DNA of 45,988 nucleotides from contig QNFP01000004.1 of NCBI GenBank assembly GCA_003645535.1, positions 1 to 45,988 on the forward strand, read 5' to 3'. Both the position numbers and the translations under genes were made by a program. Positions 34,784-44,783 of this stretch are shown here, in pieces. Origin of the DNA: Gammaproteobacteria bacterium (lineage in GTDB: Bacteria > Pseudomonadota > Gammaproteobacteria > Pseudomonadales > Porticoccaceae). Under the pieces are notes generated by a model that was not told the DNA's origin, searched no databases, and saw only the letters and a list, made by a program, of their open reading frames with translations. Position 1 is the stretch's first letter. Every line of letters begins with the position of its first letter.

Positions 34784-36055
34784 ATGACAGAAAAAAACCC
34801 TACAGCAAGTCTGGTCAGCACCGGTGAAGAGGTACTGCGCGGCGAAATCTTCGACGCCAACAATCATCACCTGGCCAATACCCTGGGCGAACATGGCTTC
34901 GATATCCAGTTAATGATGACCGCTGGTGACCGCCACGAAGATTTACAGTTTGTTATGGACACCGCTTTACAACGGGCCGATTATCTTTTTATGAGCGGGG
35001 GACTGGGGCCGACGGAAGATGACCTCACTAGCACCGTAGCGGGGGAACTGGCGGGCCGCGATCTGATTTTTGATGAACGCAGCTGGGAGGCTATCGTCGC
35101 GCTATTTCACAAATATAAACTGGAGCCTGGCGATAACAACAGGAAACAGGCGATGCTACCAAAAGGTGCCAAAGTACTCGCCAACAGTAACGGTACCGCA
35201 CCCGGTTTTAGCCTCACCTTTAAACGACATGGCGCACAAAAAACCATCGTTGCTTTACCCGGCCCTCCCCGGGAACTACAACCCATGTTAGCCAACTGGC
35301 TCACCGACCATGGCTTCAAAGCTGTACCTCAGGAGGAGCACCTGTTCCTGCGTTTTCTAGGGATTGGCGAATCCAGCCTTGCCGAAACGCTGGAACCCTG
35401 GTGTAAAGAGTGGGGCGAAGTCAGCTTTCGCCAAACCTTTCCTGAAATGGAAGTTAAGTTGTATCAACCAACACTGGACAAGCGCGTATCGCTTTGTCAA
35501 TTCGCCACACAACATCTCGGTCAGTTTCTTACCACGTACACACGTCAGTCGGTGCCCGACCTGTTCACTGAGTTTATGCAGACCAATGGCAAGACCCTGG
35601 CGCTCGCCGAATCCTGCACCGGCGGCCTGGCCGCAAAAATTGTCACTGACACTCCCCATTCCTCTGACTATTTTCTCGGTGGCGTGGTCTCCTACACCAA
35701 TACCATCAAAACTCAGCTGCTCGATGTATCCGCAAGCGATCTTGAACAGGATGGGGCCATCACTCCCGCTACCGCCAAGCAAATGGCTACCGGCGCGCGG
35801 AACCGCTTCAAGGCAGACCTGGCGCTCAGTTTCACAGGCATCGCAGGGCCCGATGGCGGCACCCGCGAAAATCCGGTAGGTACAGTGTGGATGGGCTGGG
35901 CCGACGCCGACGGCTGCAGGACAAAAAGACTGAACTTGCTCCAGGAGCGCGATCGAATACGCACCGCTGCTGTTTACCATGGCTTGCGTTGGCTGATGGA
36001 AGACTGGCTACAGAAAAGGTACGCACAACAGTTACAGGTGTGGTCAACAGGTTGA
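34784..36055 (+). CDS. cinA: CinA family protein with nicotinamide-nucleotide deamidase domain
   Basis: Full-length two-domain CinA. Start ATG 34784 is preferred over GTG 34772, because AAGGTGAG sits seven bases before it. The N-terminal half is the MoeA-like domain (LVSTGEEVLRGEIFDANNHHL, LFMSGGLGPTEDDLT, VALPGPPREL). The C-terminal half is the PncC-type deamidase: LALAESCTGGLAAKIV with the active Ser, FLGGVVSYTNTIKTQLL and SFTGIAGPDGG. It recycles nicotinamide mononucleotide after NAD is used by DNA ligase. About 423 residues. In many bacteria it precedes recA; here it precedes DUF2058 and recQ. Confidence 0.94.
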   Translation: MTEKNPTASLVSTGEEVLRGEIFDANNHHLANTLGEHGFDIQLMMTAGDRHEDLQFVMDTALQRADYLFMSGGLGPTEDDLTSTVAGELAGRDLIFDERSWEAIVALFHKYKLEPGDNNRKQAMLPKGAKVLANSNGTAPGFSLTFKRHGAQKTIVALPGPPRELQPMLANWLTDHGFKAVPQEEHLFLRFLGIGESSLAETLEPWCKEWGEVSFRQTFPEMEVKLYQPTLDKRVSLCQFATQHLGQFLTTYTRQSVPDLFTEFMQTNGKTLALAESCTGGLAAKIVTDTPHSSDYFLGGVVSYTNTIKTQLLDVSASDLEQDGAITPATAKQMATGARNRFKADLALSFTGIAGPDGGTRENPVGTVWMGWADADGCRTKRLNLLQERDRIRTAAVYHGLRWLMEDWLQKRYAQQLQVWSTG

Positions 36056-36217
36056 ACCCGGTGATTCCGTTCGCGGACCAGTAACACTTATTATCAGTGG
36101 ATCTGATCACCGAGCCTGTCATCATCCAGGCTTCAATTACCAAACAGGGATTTTTGCCGTGAATGTTACCTTCGTCTTGTTTATAATCTCCGCGTCTTAT
36201 CTCGGTGCTTGGTAGCT

Positions 36218-36757
36218 ATGGCAAACTCATTACAAGGTCAGTTACAAAAATCTGGTTTACTCACCGCAAAAAAGGCCAAACAGGTAACAAAGGACAAGCG
36301 CAAGCAGGATAAGATGCAGCGTAAAGGGCAGCAGCCTGTGGAGGATAACCTTAAGCAGCAGCTAGCTGAGAACAAAGCTGAGAAACGCTCGAAAGACAAA
36401 AGCCTCAATCAGCAGCAAAATCAAAAATCCCTGCGCAAAGCCCTGGCCGCACAAATTAAGCAATTGATTGAAATAAATGCTATTGCTGCGTCTGGTGACC
36501 AGCCATTCAACTTCACCGACGGCAAACACATCAAACGAATCTACGTTGACGACGAGCAGGTTGGCCGCCTGAGTCGGGGTGTTTTTACTATTGTTAAATC
36601 AGCTGACCGTTACGTCATTGTACCCACACCGGTGGCAGATAAAATCGCCCAGCGGGATCCCGAGCGCATCATATTCAAAGCGGAAAAAGAAGATAACACC
36701 ACGGACGCTGATGATCCTTATGCCGAGTATAAAATTCCTGATGATTTAATGTGGTGA
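36218..36757 (+). CDS. DUF2058 family protein
   Basis: 179 residues of the DUF2058 (YaiL-like) family. The ATG at 36218 begins MANSLQGQLQKSGLLTAKKAKQ, the family N-terminus. A long Lys/Gln-rich coiled region (DKRKQDKMQRKGQQP) follows, then the conserved QPFNFTDGKHIKRIYVDDEQ and SADRYVIVPTPVADKI. No enzymatic motif; the charge pattern suggests nucleic acid or ribosome association, but function is not established. TATAAT at 36182 could be its -10, although no good -35 pairs with it. Confidence 0.92.
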   Translation: MANSLQGQLQKSGLLTAKKAKQVTKDKRKQDKMQRKGQQPVEDNLKQQLAENKAEKRSKDKSLNQQQNQKSLRKALAAQIKQLIEINAIAASGDQPFNFTDGKHIKRIYVDDEQVGRLSRGVFTIVKSADRYVIVPTPVADKIAQRDPERIIFKAEKEDNTTDADDPYAEYKIPDDLMW

Positions 36758-36830
36758 GCAATTTCGCCATCAGTGCTAATTTGACCGGCGCTAATTTGGC
36801 CAGTATTGATATGACCAGCACTGATATGTT
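36754..36830 (+). repeat. 15-bp tandem repeat (4-5 units) after DUF2058
   Basis: Units cagtgctaatttgac, cggcgctaatttggc, cagtattgatatgac and cagcactgatatgtt at 36771-36830, with a weaker copy over the DUF2058 stop. Translated from the overlapping ORF it mimics pentapeptide-repeat protein (ANLTG-ANLAS), but it is better seen as DNA repetition. Confidence 0.8.
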
Positions 36831-37090
36831 CTGCTTCGGCATTATCTCCGCAAAAACAGCCACCGCTATAAGAACACCTGCCACAAGAACTGTCTCCACC
36901 AAAAATGCAACATACCAGGATATTTATATTCATAGTGTCCTGAACAATAAGCGCTTCGTTATTCAAACCATCATTATTTAACCTCTGAGCGGATTATGAA
37001 TGTAGAATTTTTGCTCAGTCAAAACGAATGGATTCAGGCAGTTTTTAAGCACATGCGCTCACGGAAATTTGATTAAGGATAATTAAACCG
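36831..37090 (+). other. Intergenic region before recQ
   Basis: 260 bp with no convincing gene. The track ORF 36751-36981 has no conserved content past the repeat. The recQ leader contains AAGGATAA 10 bases before its ATG as a ribosome binding site. Confidence 0.4.
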
Positions 37091-39205
37091 ATGAATAACG
37101 CCGAGGATATTTTACAGTCAACTTTTGGATACGATCAGTTTCGCCACTCCCAACAGGAGGTAATACAGGAACTGATCGACGGTCGTGACGCACTGGTACT
37201 AATGCCAACCGGGGGCGGCAAATCACTGTGTTTTCAGATTCCGGCACTGGTACGTGAAGGCGTGGCTATAATTATTTCACCACTGATCGCGCTAATGCAG
37301 GATCAGGTAGATGCCTTGCAACAACTGGGGATCAAAGCAGCTTTTCTGAACTCCACCCTGGCTGCTAATGAAGCCAGTAGCGTAGAGCAGCAACTACTCA
37401 GCGGCGAACTAGAGCTTGTCTATATTGCGCCAGAAAGATTAATGACAACACCAATGCTGGCATTGCTGGATCGTTGTCGTTTGTCTTTATTTGCCATTGA
37501 TGAAGCCCACTGCGTATCCCAGTGGGGACACGATTTCCGGCCTGAATATCAGCAGCTGAAAATTCTTCACGAACGCTACCCCGACATCCCACGTATCGCA
37601 CTGACCGCTACAGCAGACAAACGCACCCAGCATGAAATCGTCACCCAACTCGGGCTAGAAAATGCCAAAGTTGTCATCAATAGCTTCGACAGACCCAATA
37701 TCCACTATTCAGTGTCAGAGGGAAACAATCCAAAACAGCGCTTATGGAACTTCATAGAACGAAACCATAGCGAGGATGCTGGTATCGTCTATTGTCTGTC
37801 ACGAAAAAAAGTGGAAGCGATCGCCAGCTGGTTAGTTGATCAGGGCCGTGTGGCCTTACCCTATCACGCCGGCCTGCCAAAAGAGGTGCGCCAACAAAAC
37901 CAGCAACGCTTCCTCCGCGAAGAGGGTGTCATCATTGTTGCAACCATCGCTTTTGGCATGGGTATTGATAAACCCGATGTGCGTTTTGTGGCGCATTTGA
38001 GCCTGCCTAAAAGTATCGAAGCCTATTATCAGGAAACTGGCCGCGCTGGCCGTGATGGCGAACCGGCAAGCGCCTGGATGGCCTACGGTTTACAGGATGT
38101 ACTTACACTCCGACAGTTTGTGCAAGATTCTAACGCTGATCCAGCACATAAGCGTGTAGAGCACCATAAACTCGAATCGATGCTCGGCCTTTGTGAGCTA
38201 ATTACCTGTCGCCGCCATGCCCTGCTCGCCTATTTTGATGAGGATTCTTCCCAGCGTTGTGGAAATTGCGACAACTGCACCAATCCCCCAGAAAAATGGG
38301 ATGGCACGGTCGCCACCCAAAAAGCACTGTCATGCATCTATCGAACGGGACAGCGTTTTGGCGTCAATTATCTTATTGATGTCCTGCACGGCAAAACTGA
38401 CGAAAGGATCCAGAACAACAACCACGATCAAATCAGCACTTATGGTATCGGGAATGATTTTACTACCACTGAATGGCGGTCCATATACCGACAACTAATC
38501 GCACTGGGGTATATCGATGTAGATACCGAAGGATATGGTGCCTTACATCTCACTGAAAAATGCCGCCCCCTGTTACGCGGCGACGAAACTATTGACCTGA
38601 GAAAACAAACTAAACAGGAAAAACCTGATAAAGACAAAAAGGCAGCGACGCTGATCCGCCCACAGGATCAGACTCTGTGGGACTCTCTACGCTCGCTGAG
38701 AAGCGAACTTGCAGAACAATTCGGCGTGCCTCCCTATGTCATATTTCACGATGCCACACTCCATGAAATGATAAAAAATCGGCCGTTAAATACCACCGAC
38801 ATGGCGCATATCTCCGGGGTAGGCAAACAAAAACTTGATCGCTATGGACAGCAATTTATCAGCGAAATTGCCAGCCATCCGCTTCCCCCATTACTCGACA
38901 ACCGCCTCAGCGACACCGTTAACGAAACGCTAATGCTCTATCAGCAAAAAATATCTATTGATCAAATCGCACTTAAGCGGGAAATAAAAGTCACTACTGT
39001 CTACACTCATTTAGCAGATGCCATAGCAACCGGTTTGCTCCCTGTTTTCGATGTAATTAGTCTCGAGCGTGATGAATATGAAACAATTGTCTCGCTTATG
39101 GAATCATTCGCGAACGACGAACAAAGCAGGTTAAAACCAGTCTATGATGCCCTCGACCAGGAAGTCGATTATGGCGTCTTAAAATGCATACAGGCATCGA
39201 TTTGA
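37091..39205 (+). CDS. recQ: ATP-dependent DNA helicase RecQ with C-terminal extension
   Basis: 704 residues against 609 in E. coli. Walker A is [16 protein letters not shown], the DEAH box is [18 protein letters not shown], and the motif V/VI region is [25 protein letters not shown] and TGRAGRDG. The zinc site follows ([12 protein letters not shown] ... CGNCDNC), then the winged helix, then an HRDC domain starting near residue 535. The extra 90-95 C-terminal residues contain a helix-turn-helix-like segment ([28 protein letters not shown]), resembling the HTH_40 domain found on some RecQ proteins. It unwinds DNA with 3'-5' polarity in RecF-pathway repair. Confidence 0.95.
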   Translation: MNNAEDILQSTFGYDQFRHSQQEVIQELIDGRDALVLMPTGGGKSLCFQIPALVREGVAIIISPLIALMQDQVDALQQLGIKAAFLNSTLAANEASSVEQQLLSGELELVYIAPERLMTTPMLALLDRCRLSLFAIDEAHCVSQWGHDFRPEYQQLKILHERYPDIPRIALTATADKRTQHEIVTQLGLENAKVVINSFDRPNIHYSVSEGNNPKQRLWNFIERNHSEDAGIVYCLSRKKVEAIASWLVDQGRVALPYHAGLPKEVRQQNQQRFLREEGVIIVATIAFGMGIDKPDVRFVAHLSLPKSIEAYYQETGRAGRDGEPASAWMAYGLQDVLTLRQFVQDSNADPAHKRVEHHKLESMLGLCELITCRRHALLAYFDEDSSQRCGNCDNCTNPPEKWDGTVATQKALSCIYRTGQRFGVNYLIDVLHGKTDERIQNNNHDQISTYGIGNDFTTTEWRSIYRQLIALGYIDVDTEGYGALHLTEKCRPLLRGDETIDLRKQTKQEKPDKDKKAATLIRPQDQTLWDSLRSLRSELAEQFGVPPYVIFHDATLHEMIKNRPLNTTDMAHISGVGKQKLDRYGQQFISEIASHPLPPLLDNRLSDTVNETLMLYQQKISIDQIALKREIKVTTVYTHLADAIATGLLPVFDVISLERDEYETIVSLMESFANDEQSRLKPVYDALDQEVDYGVLKCIQASI

Positions 39206-39302
39206 TTACCAACAGCACAGACCAGCCGTTGTTGCTTTACCGGCAAATTCTCCCGCAACTTTTATCCCGAATTGAATAGTCGGGTAAACAGCAGAACATA
39301 CA

Positions 39303-39908
39303 ATGATAGAAATTAATTCATCAGCCTTAATAGGCAAAGGACTACACCGAGAATGCTATGTCCATCCTCAGGACAAAAACCTGTGCATAAAAGTTGCTGT
39401 GAACGAAAACATTAAGGAAACCCAACGCGAACAAAAGTATTACCGGTTTTTGAAAAGAAAGAATATATGCTGGGATATGCTGCCTAAATTTTACGGCAAT
39501 ATTGACACTAATATGGGCTCAGGGGCCGTCTTCGACATGATCAGGAACCATGATGCTTCTGTTTCAAAAACTCTGGAGCATTATCTTGATTCGAACGAAA
39601 ACACTGAATCACATTACGCCGGGCTTGTGCAATCGCTTGCCTTGTTAAAGGCGTACTTGCTGACCGAGAACATTATCACCATGACCATTAAACCTAAAAA
39701 CATCCTCTACCAGGAGCTTGATGCGGAAAATGGTAGACTGTTCATCGTCGATAATATTGGCAATTCAGACTTATTACCAATCTGCAATTACAGCAAACGT
39801 CTTGGCAATAAAAAAATACTCAGGAAGTGGCAGCGCTTTGAAAGCTCACTATTAAAGACCTATCCAGATAACAAAGCGCTAGTTCGAATACTTGCAAATT
39901 TGAATTAG
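39303..39908 (+). CDS. YrbL family protein (PhoP-network, kinase-like fold)
   Basis: 201 residues of the YrbL family, close to the usual 210. It begins INSSALIGKGLHRECYVHPQDKNLCIKV, where the Lys of CIKV and the glycine loop resemble a small protein-kinase N-lobe, and continues REQKYYRFLKRK. ITMTIKPKNILYQ and LFIVDNIGNSD correspond to the catalytic and metal loops, although the usual HxD is replaced by TIK, so kinase activity is doubtful. In enterobacteria YrbL is PhoP/BasR-regulated; its role is unknown. The G of its TAG stop is the first base of the MITE-like element. Confidence 0.85.
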   Translation: MIEINSSALIGKGLHRECYVHPQDKNLCIKVAVNENIKETQREQKYYRFLKRKNICWDMLPKFYGNIDTNMGSGAVFDMIRNHDASVSKTLEHYLDSNENTESHYAGLVQSLALLKAYLLTENIITMTIKPKNILYQELDAENGRLFIVDNIGNSDLLPICNYSKRLGNKKILRKWQRFESSLLKTYPDNKALVRILANLN

Positions 39909-40113
39909 GGGCCTCTGATTAAGTCTGGACGAAGCAGGTTGTAATTCAGAATATTCAGATTCACCAACAGTAGGCGCTTTTAGGCGAGGCGAAAATTGCG
40001 CGTAATAGCAAGCTATTGCGAAAATTTACACCAACAGTAGGCGCTATCAAGGCGACGAAGAAGCTCGATATTCTGTGTCCAAAATGCGAGTTCATGGCTT
40101 GATCAGAGGTTCC
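39908..40113. mobile_element. MITE-like non-coding element with long imperfect inverted ends
   Basis: A 206-bp segment. The left end GGGGCCTCTGATTAAG matches the reverse complement of the right end GGAACCTCTGATCAAG, and similarity continues inward to CAGAATAT (about two thirds identity over 50 nt). TTA flanks both ends, a possible 3-bp target duplication. Inside are two direct copies of CACCAACAGTAGGCGCT 67 bp apart, around an inverted AATAGC-AA-GCTATT. No ORF. The ends and size fit a non-autonomous transposable or intergenic repeat; family and copy number cannot be seen here. Confidence 0.7.
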
Positions 40114-40212
40114 TTAGCACCCGGCATCCACTAACCATGATTAATGAAAAAGTTTTATCCAGATGGTTTTAACGCTTTATATACAGTGCTTTAATTTATC
40201 AAAAAGCTACTA

Positions 40213-43200
40213 TCAGGAAACTTCAGATATACCGATACCATCATCCCGCAGCCACACATATAGCCCCGGTATAACGATCAAAGTCAAAACAGTCGAGGAA
40301 GCCAATCCAAATATCAGCGAAACTGCCATACCATGAAACATGGGGTCAGGCAGAATAAAAGCCGAGCCTGCCATACCAGCAATCGCCGTTAGAATAATCG
40401 GTTTAGCACGAATTGCTCCCGCCTCGATGGCCGCTTTGCGCATTGGCATGCCCTCACGGCGTTTAGCATGGATAAATTCAATTAACAAAATTGAGTTACG
40501 TACGACAATACCTGAAAGAGCAATTAAACCAACCGTGGAAGGCATGGAAAAAGTCGAGTCCATCACCCAGTGGCCAATGATAATCCCGGAAAAACCGAGA
40601 GGTACGGGCATCAATACCACCAGCGGTGTTATGAAGCTACCGAACTGCCCCACCACGAGAATATAAATGCCCAAAAGCGCGATCCCAAAGGCGACACTCA
40701 AATCTGTAAAAGTTTCATTGGTTACATCCCATTCACCCATCCACAACATAGAGGCTTTACTCACGTCTTCCGGTTGCCCTGAAAAACTCACTTCCAGTGA
40801 CTCCCCTCCCGGCCATTCCATGTCCTGTAAAATCCGTTTGACATCCCCCATAGCATAGACTGGTCCGTCTTTCGGCTCGCCCCGAATGCTAGCAGTGACC
40901 ATATCAGCGAAGTGACCATCCCGTCGGTAAATAGGATAGGAGGCTCTTTCGGTTGTCACTTCAACCACATCGCCTAACTCTCGGATTTCACCTGTTAAAG
41001 TCGATATGGGCGTGGACAATATCCGTTCACTGAGAAACAAAGATTCTTTGGGTTGCCGGACTACAACAGGAACCGGATTCCTGCCATCACCGCGATGGGA
41101 ATAACCCAGGCTAAGCCCACCCAGCAAGGCCGACAGGGTGTCATAGACAACGCCCTCTTCTACCTGATGAAACTCGAGGTTTTCCTGGTCAATAGAAATC
41201 CGTAAACGCATGGCCGGTTCACCAAAAGAATCATCGCTTTCAGTCAACTCGGGAACCTGATCAAAAGCCTGCCGTACCTTGCGTGCAACATGCCGCCGAG
41301 TTTCGGGATCCGGGCCATAGACCTCAGCCACCATGATATAGGGTGCCGGCGGTCCCGGCGGTGCTTCGACCAGTTCAATGGAGGTTTTATCGGGCATATC
41401 CAGGGCCTTCAATCGCGCCCTGACTTCCATGGCAATATCGTGGCTGGGCCGTTCACGCTCCCATTTTTTCGTGAGGTTAAGTCGCAATTCACCCTGCTCA
41501 GGTAGACCCCGCATATAATCCTGGCGCACCAGTCCGTAAAAGTTGTATGGACCTGCAGCTCCCGCATAGAGCTGCATGCTCTCTATTTGCGGTATATCCC
41601 CGACCAGATTAGCGGCATCCACCAGGACCCGCTCGGTCGCTTCCAGGGTCGAGCCTTCTGGCAAATCGAATAAAACCTGAACATCCTGCTTGTCATCAAA
41701 CGGCATAATTTTAAAAATCACCAAGCGGTAGTAAGGCATCAAAAACGTTAACAAAGTAAACACAACTACCGCCAACAGGGCCAGCTTTGCTCTGCCCGGC
41801 GTCAGCAACATAACACTTACAACTTTACGGTAATAGGCGCCGAATATACCGCCCTGGGCCACTTCCAGATCGGCCTCCGAGTCGGGAACCTGCTCCGCCC
41901 CCTCTTCAAGATGACTGGCGGTGACATCATCTTTCCCGTGCCGCAGTTTAAGCATCGCCCAGGGCACGACTATCAATGCCAATAGCAAGGAAAAAATCAT
42001 CGCCGCCGAGGCAGATATTGGTATCGGCCTCATAAAGGGGCCATTAAATCCAGTGCTATAGAGCATCGGTAACATAGCGGCCACCACAGTAAAGGTGGCA
42101 ATAATGGTCGGATTACCCACCTCGGCAACAGCATCAATAGTGGCCTCCTTCCAACTGCGGCCATTGAGCATCTTCCAATGTCTGGATATATTCTCGATCA
42201 CCACAATGGCATCGTCAGCAAGAATAGCGATAGCGAAAATAATACCGAACATAGTCAGCCTGTTAAGGCTGATATCAAGCAACCAGCAAACAAAGAATGT
42301 GAGCAAGACAGTCGCTGGAATAACCACCAGAATAACCAAACCCTCACGCCAGCCTAAAAACAGGGCCATGATGATCACAATGGCAGCGGTAGCCAGCAGC
42401 AAGTGGCCCATCAGTTCATTAGCTTTATGCTCAGCAGTGGCCCCATAATCCCTTGTCACTTCAACTTTCACTTCATCCGGGATCATGCGACCTCGGATCA
42501 GTTCCAGGCGTTTTAATACATCCTTGCTAATTTCAACACCATTGGCACCCTTGCGCTTGGCTATAGCCAGACTGACAGCAGACATACTTTTAAAGGTTTT
42601 GTTACCGTTTTCATCCTGCACCGGCAACATCTGCCGAACACTGTGATCATCAAGACTGGCGCCAGTGACTATCTTTGCCACATCACGCATATAAACCGGA
42701 CGGCCATCAAAAGTGGTAATCACCAGTAAGCCGATATCGGTGGCGCCTTGCAGGGTTTGTCCAGCAATGACGGTCATTGCCCTGTCGTCGTGACGCAGGC
42801 TACCGGTCAGGAAAGCCCGGTTGGCGTTGCGTACTTTTTCCACCACCTGATTTAGCGTCACACCATAGAGCGACAGTAGTTCGGGGTCGGGCTCGACGCG
42901 AATTTCCTTTGGATGGCCCCCAACGATGTAGGTAAGACCAACATCGTCGACTTTAATCAGCTCATGGTTTAATTCTTCGGCCAGCTCAGTAAGCATTTCC
43001 GTCGTCCATCGACCTTCATTGCCCGGATACGCTGACAGCGTTAATACGATGACGGCCACATCATCGATACTACGACCAATGACCAGAGGCTCAGGAATAT
43101 TCTGTGGTAGTCGGTATTTGTTGGCATCAATCGCGTCGTTAATCCGAGCGATAGCCGAATCGTCATCATGACCGGTATCAAAGCGGACGGTAATCGCAAG

Positions 43201-43485
43201 ACCATCATCACGGGTCATCGAGTAAATGTGTGCAACATTATCGATACCTTTAAGGATGTCCTCAAAGGGTTTGGTGACCAGTTCAACAATGTCCTCGGCC
43301 CTAAGTCCTGGCGCCGACACCAGGATATCGACGAAGGGCACTGTTATTTGAGGCTCTTCCTCGCGAGGCATACCAGATAACGCTATGCCACCTAGTACAA
43401 CGGCGATAACCAGAATTAAAGGTGTTAACGCAGATTGAACAAATGCCTGGCTAATACGCCCTGCTACGCCCAACGAAACGCTCAT
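40213..43485 (-). CDS. RND efflux transporter, inner-membrane pump
   Basis: 1090-residue pump of the AcrB/MexF-like RND family. N-terminal FVQSALTPLILVIAVVLGGIALSGMPREEEPQI is the first helix and loop. Helix 4 carries the proton-relay pair in AILADDAIVVIENISRHW. The second half repeats the fold (MPFDDKQDVQVLFDLPEGS, VGLIALSGIVVRNSILLIEF). About 12 helices and two large periplasmic loops. The gene overlaps the adaptor stop by four bases, so the pair is coupled. No outer-membrane channel gene lies nearby, so it probably uses a TolC-like protein from elsewhere. Substrate unknown. Confidence 0.94.
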   Translation of the reverse strand: MSVSLGVAGRISQAFVQSALTPLILVIAVVLGGIALSGMPREEEPQITVPFVDILVSAPGLRAEDIVELVTKPFEDILKGIDNVAHIYSMTRDDGLAITVRFDTGHDDDSAIARINDAIDANKYRLPQNIPEPLVIGRSIDDVAVIVLTLSAYPGNEGRWTTEMLTELAEELNHELIKVDDVGLTYIVGGHPKEIRVEPDPELLSLYGVTLNQVVEKVRNANRAFLTGSLRHDDRAMTVIAGQTLQGATDIGLLVITTFDGRPVYMRDVAKIVTGASLDDHSVRQMLPVQDENGNKTFKSMSAVSLAIAKRKGANGVEISKDVLKRLELIRGRMIPDEVKVEVTRDYGATAEHKANELMGHLLLATAAIVIIMALFLGWREGLVILVVIPATVLLTFFVCWLLDISLNRLTMFGIIFAIAILADDAIVVIENISRHWKMLNGRSWKEATIDAVAEVGNPTIIATFTVVAAMLPMLYSTGFNGPFMRPIPISASAAMIFSLLLALIVVPWAMLKLRHGKDDVTASHLEEGAEQVPDSEADLEVAQGGIFGAYYRKVVSVMLLTPGRAKLALLAVVVFTLLTFLMPYYRLVIFKIMPFDDKQDVQVLFDLPEGSTLEATERVLVDAANLVGDIPQIESMQLYAGAAGPYNFYGLVRQDYMRGLPEQGELRLNLTKKWERERPSHDIAMEVRARLKALDMPDKTSIELVEAPPGPPAPYIMVAEVYGPDPETRRHVARKVRQAFDQVPELTESDDSFGEPAMRLRISIDQENLEFHQVEEGVVYDTLSALLGGLSLGYSHRGDGRNPVPVVVRQPKESLFLSERILSTPISTLTGEIRELGDVVEVTTERASYPIYRRDGHFADMVTASIRGEPKDGPVYAMGDVKRILQDMEWPGGESLEVSFSGQPEDVSKASMLWMGEWDVTNETFTDLSVAFGIALLGIYILVVGQFGSFITPLVVLMPVPLGFSGIIIGHWVMDSTFSMPSTVGLIALSGIVVRNSILLIEFIHAKRREGMPMRKAAIEAGAIRAKPIILTAIAGMAGSAFILPDPMFHGMAVSLIFGLASSTVLTLIVIPGLYVWLRDDGIGISEVS

Positions 43486-44543
43486 TCTGCAGCCTTGCTT
43501 ATACCCGCGACAGGTTGCCCAGGTGCTTTGACAAGCACGTCACCCTCCCGCAAACCAGACAATATCTCGACTCCACCTTCAACCGCCTGACCAGGCTGAA
43601 CCACAACTTCTACACCCCGGGACAAATAAACATAGCTGAGACCGTAACGGCGGTGAAGGTACTCAGCCGCGATGACGAAAGCCTGTCGTTTGTCTGTGGA
43701 TACCCACACCCTGACACGCTCACCAATAAAAAAATCGCCGAGGCCCTCAACCGTCACATCGGCAACGACCCGGCCGTTATCGAGTTCTGGGTACACCTGA
43801 GTGATCACACCCTCTCTATAGGCTCGGTCCTCAGCTATAAAACTACTGTCAAGCATGCCCCGTTGGCCAACCAGTACAGTATCACCCTGTTTGATAAAAC
43901 GCGCATGGCGTTCAGGCAACATCAAGCGCAAAATATAGCTCTCAGCAGCTATGCTAGCAATCGCTTCACCCGGTAAAACCACCGAACCCTGGGTAATATT
44001 TACTTTCAGCACCCGACCGCTGGCAGGAGCCAAAACATCGCCTTCAATTTGCGCTTGCAGAATCACCCCCTGATCCGACTTCAATGCGGCAATATCTGCA
44101 CTGACCACATCGACCCTGGTCTGTGCCTCATCTAGCTTTGCCTCACTGATTTTCCCCCGCTTATACAGCTTCGATACCCGCTGTAAAGTTGTCTTCGCCA
44201 GTTGTAGCTGTGCTTCTAAAGAACGCAATTTTGAAGCCGAAGCTGCGATTTGTAGTCTCAGCTTTGGATCACGAACTCGCGCCAGTTTTTGGCCCGCTTC
44301 AACTGTATCGCCTTCATCAACTAACAGCTCGACCAATGTGCCGCCGATACGGGCACGAGCCAGGGTCACATCCACTGTTTGCACAGAGGCAAATAGTGAC
44401 TTCATATCATAAACAGGTTGACGTTTTACCAGCAGTTCAGTTTCTTCTGGCTTGGCTGCCTGAGCACAAACACCGAGATAAAACAGAGCAAATACACCGA
44501 TCAATAAACGGCCAAGTGCTTTTAGAAATTCAATATTAGACAT
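43482..44543 (-). CDS. RND efflux periplasmic adaptor (membrane fusion protein)
   Basis: 353 residues. Signal segment LGRLLIGVFALFYLGVCAQAA is followed by a barrel-sandwich lipoyl half (GTLVELLVDEGDTVEAGQKLARV), a coiled-coil hairpin (KLRSLEAQLQLAKTTLQRVSKLYKRG), the second lipoyl half (GDVLAPASGRVLKVNITQGSVVLPGE) and the beta-barrel and membrane-proximal domains. It ends with ILSGLREGDVLVKAPGQPV. It links the RND pump to an outer-membrane channel. First gene of the two-gene operon; no regulator gene adjoins it. Confidence 0.93.
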   Translation of the reverse strand: MSNIEFLKALGRLLIGVFALFYLGVCAQAAKPEETELLVKRQPVYDMKSLFASVQTVDVTLARARIGGTLVELLVDEGDTVEAGQKLARVRDPKLRLQIAASASKLRSLEAQLQLAKTTLQRVSKLYKRGKISEAKLDEAQTRVDVVSADIAALKSDQGVILQAQIEGDVLAPASGRVLKVNITQGSVVLPGEAIASIAAESYILRLMLPERHARFIKQGDTVLVGQRGMLDSSFIAEDRAYREGVITQVYPELDNGRVVADVTVEGLGDFFIGERVRVWVSTDKRQAFVIAAEYLHRRYGLSYVYLSRGVEVVVQPGQAVEGGVEILSGLREGDVLVKAPGQPVAGISKAAE

Positions 44544-44783
44544 AAATACCTTTATGTTTTACGTATTACCTTTAATTCCTGCACTACCACAACAAAGCCC
44601 ATAGCTGCAGTTCCAGAACCCCTGCTGTCGGGATCAGCTATTGATTAAACAAATATACCTGTGCTAGACGTGACTTACAGGTTTTTTTGATTGCTTAGAC
44701 TATCGTTTTAGCCCGTAATATAGCAATACCAAACCGCGTTAAATACAAAAAAACACTGGCAGAAAAACTGGGCGTATTTATTC

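Noticed and set aside
36751-36981. Pentapeptide-repeat protein gene
   Set aside because: Repeat content is limited to four units and the rest has no conserved features; kept only as a finding.
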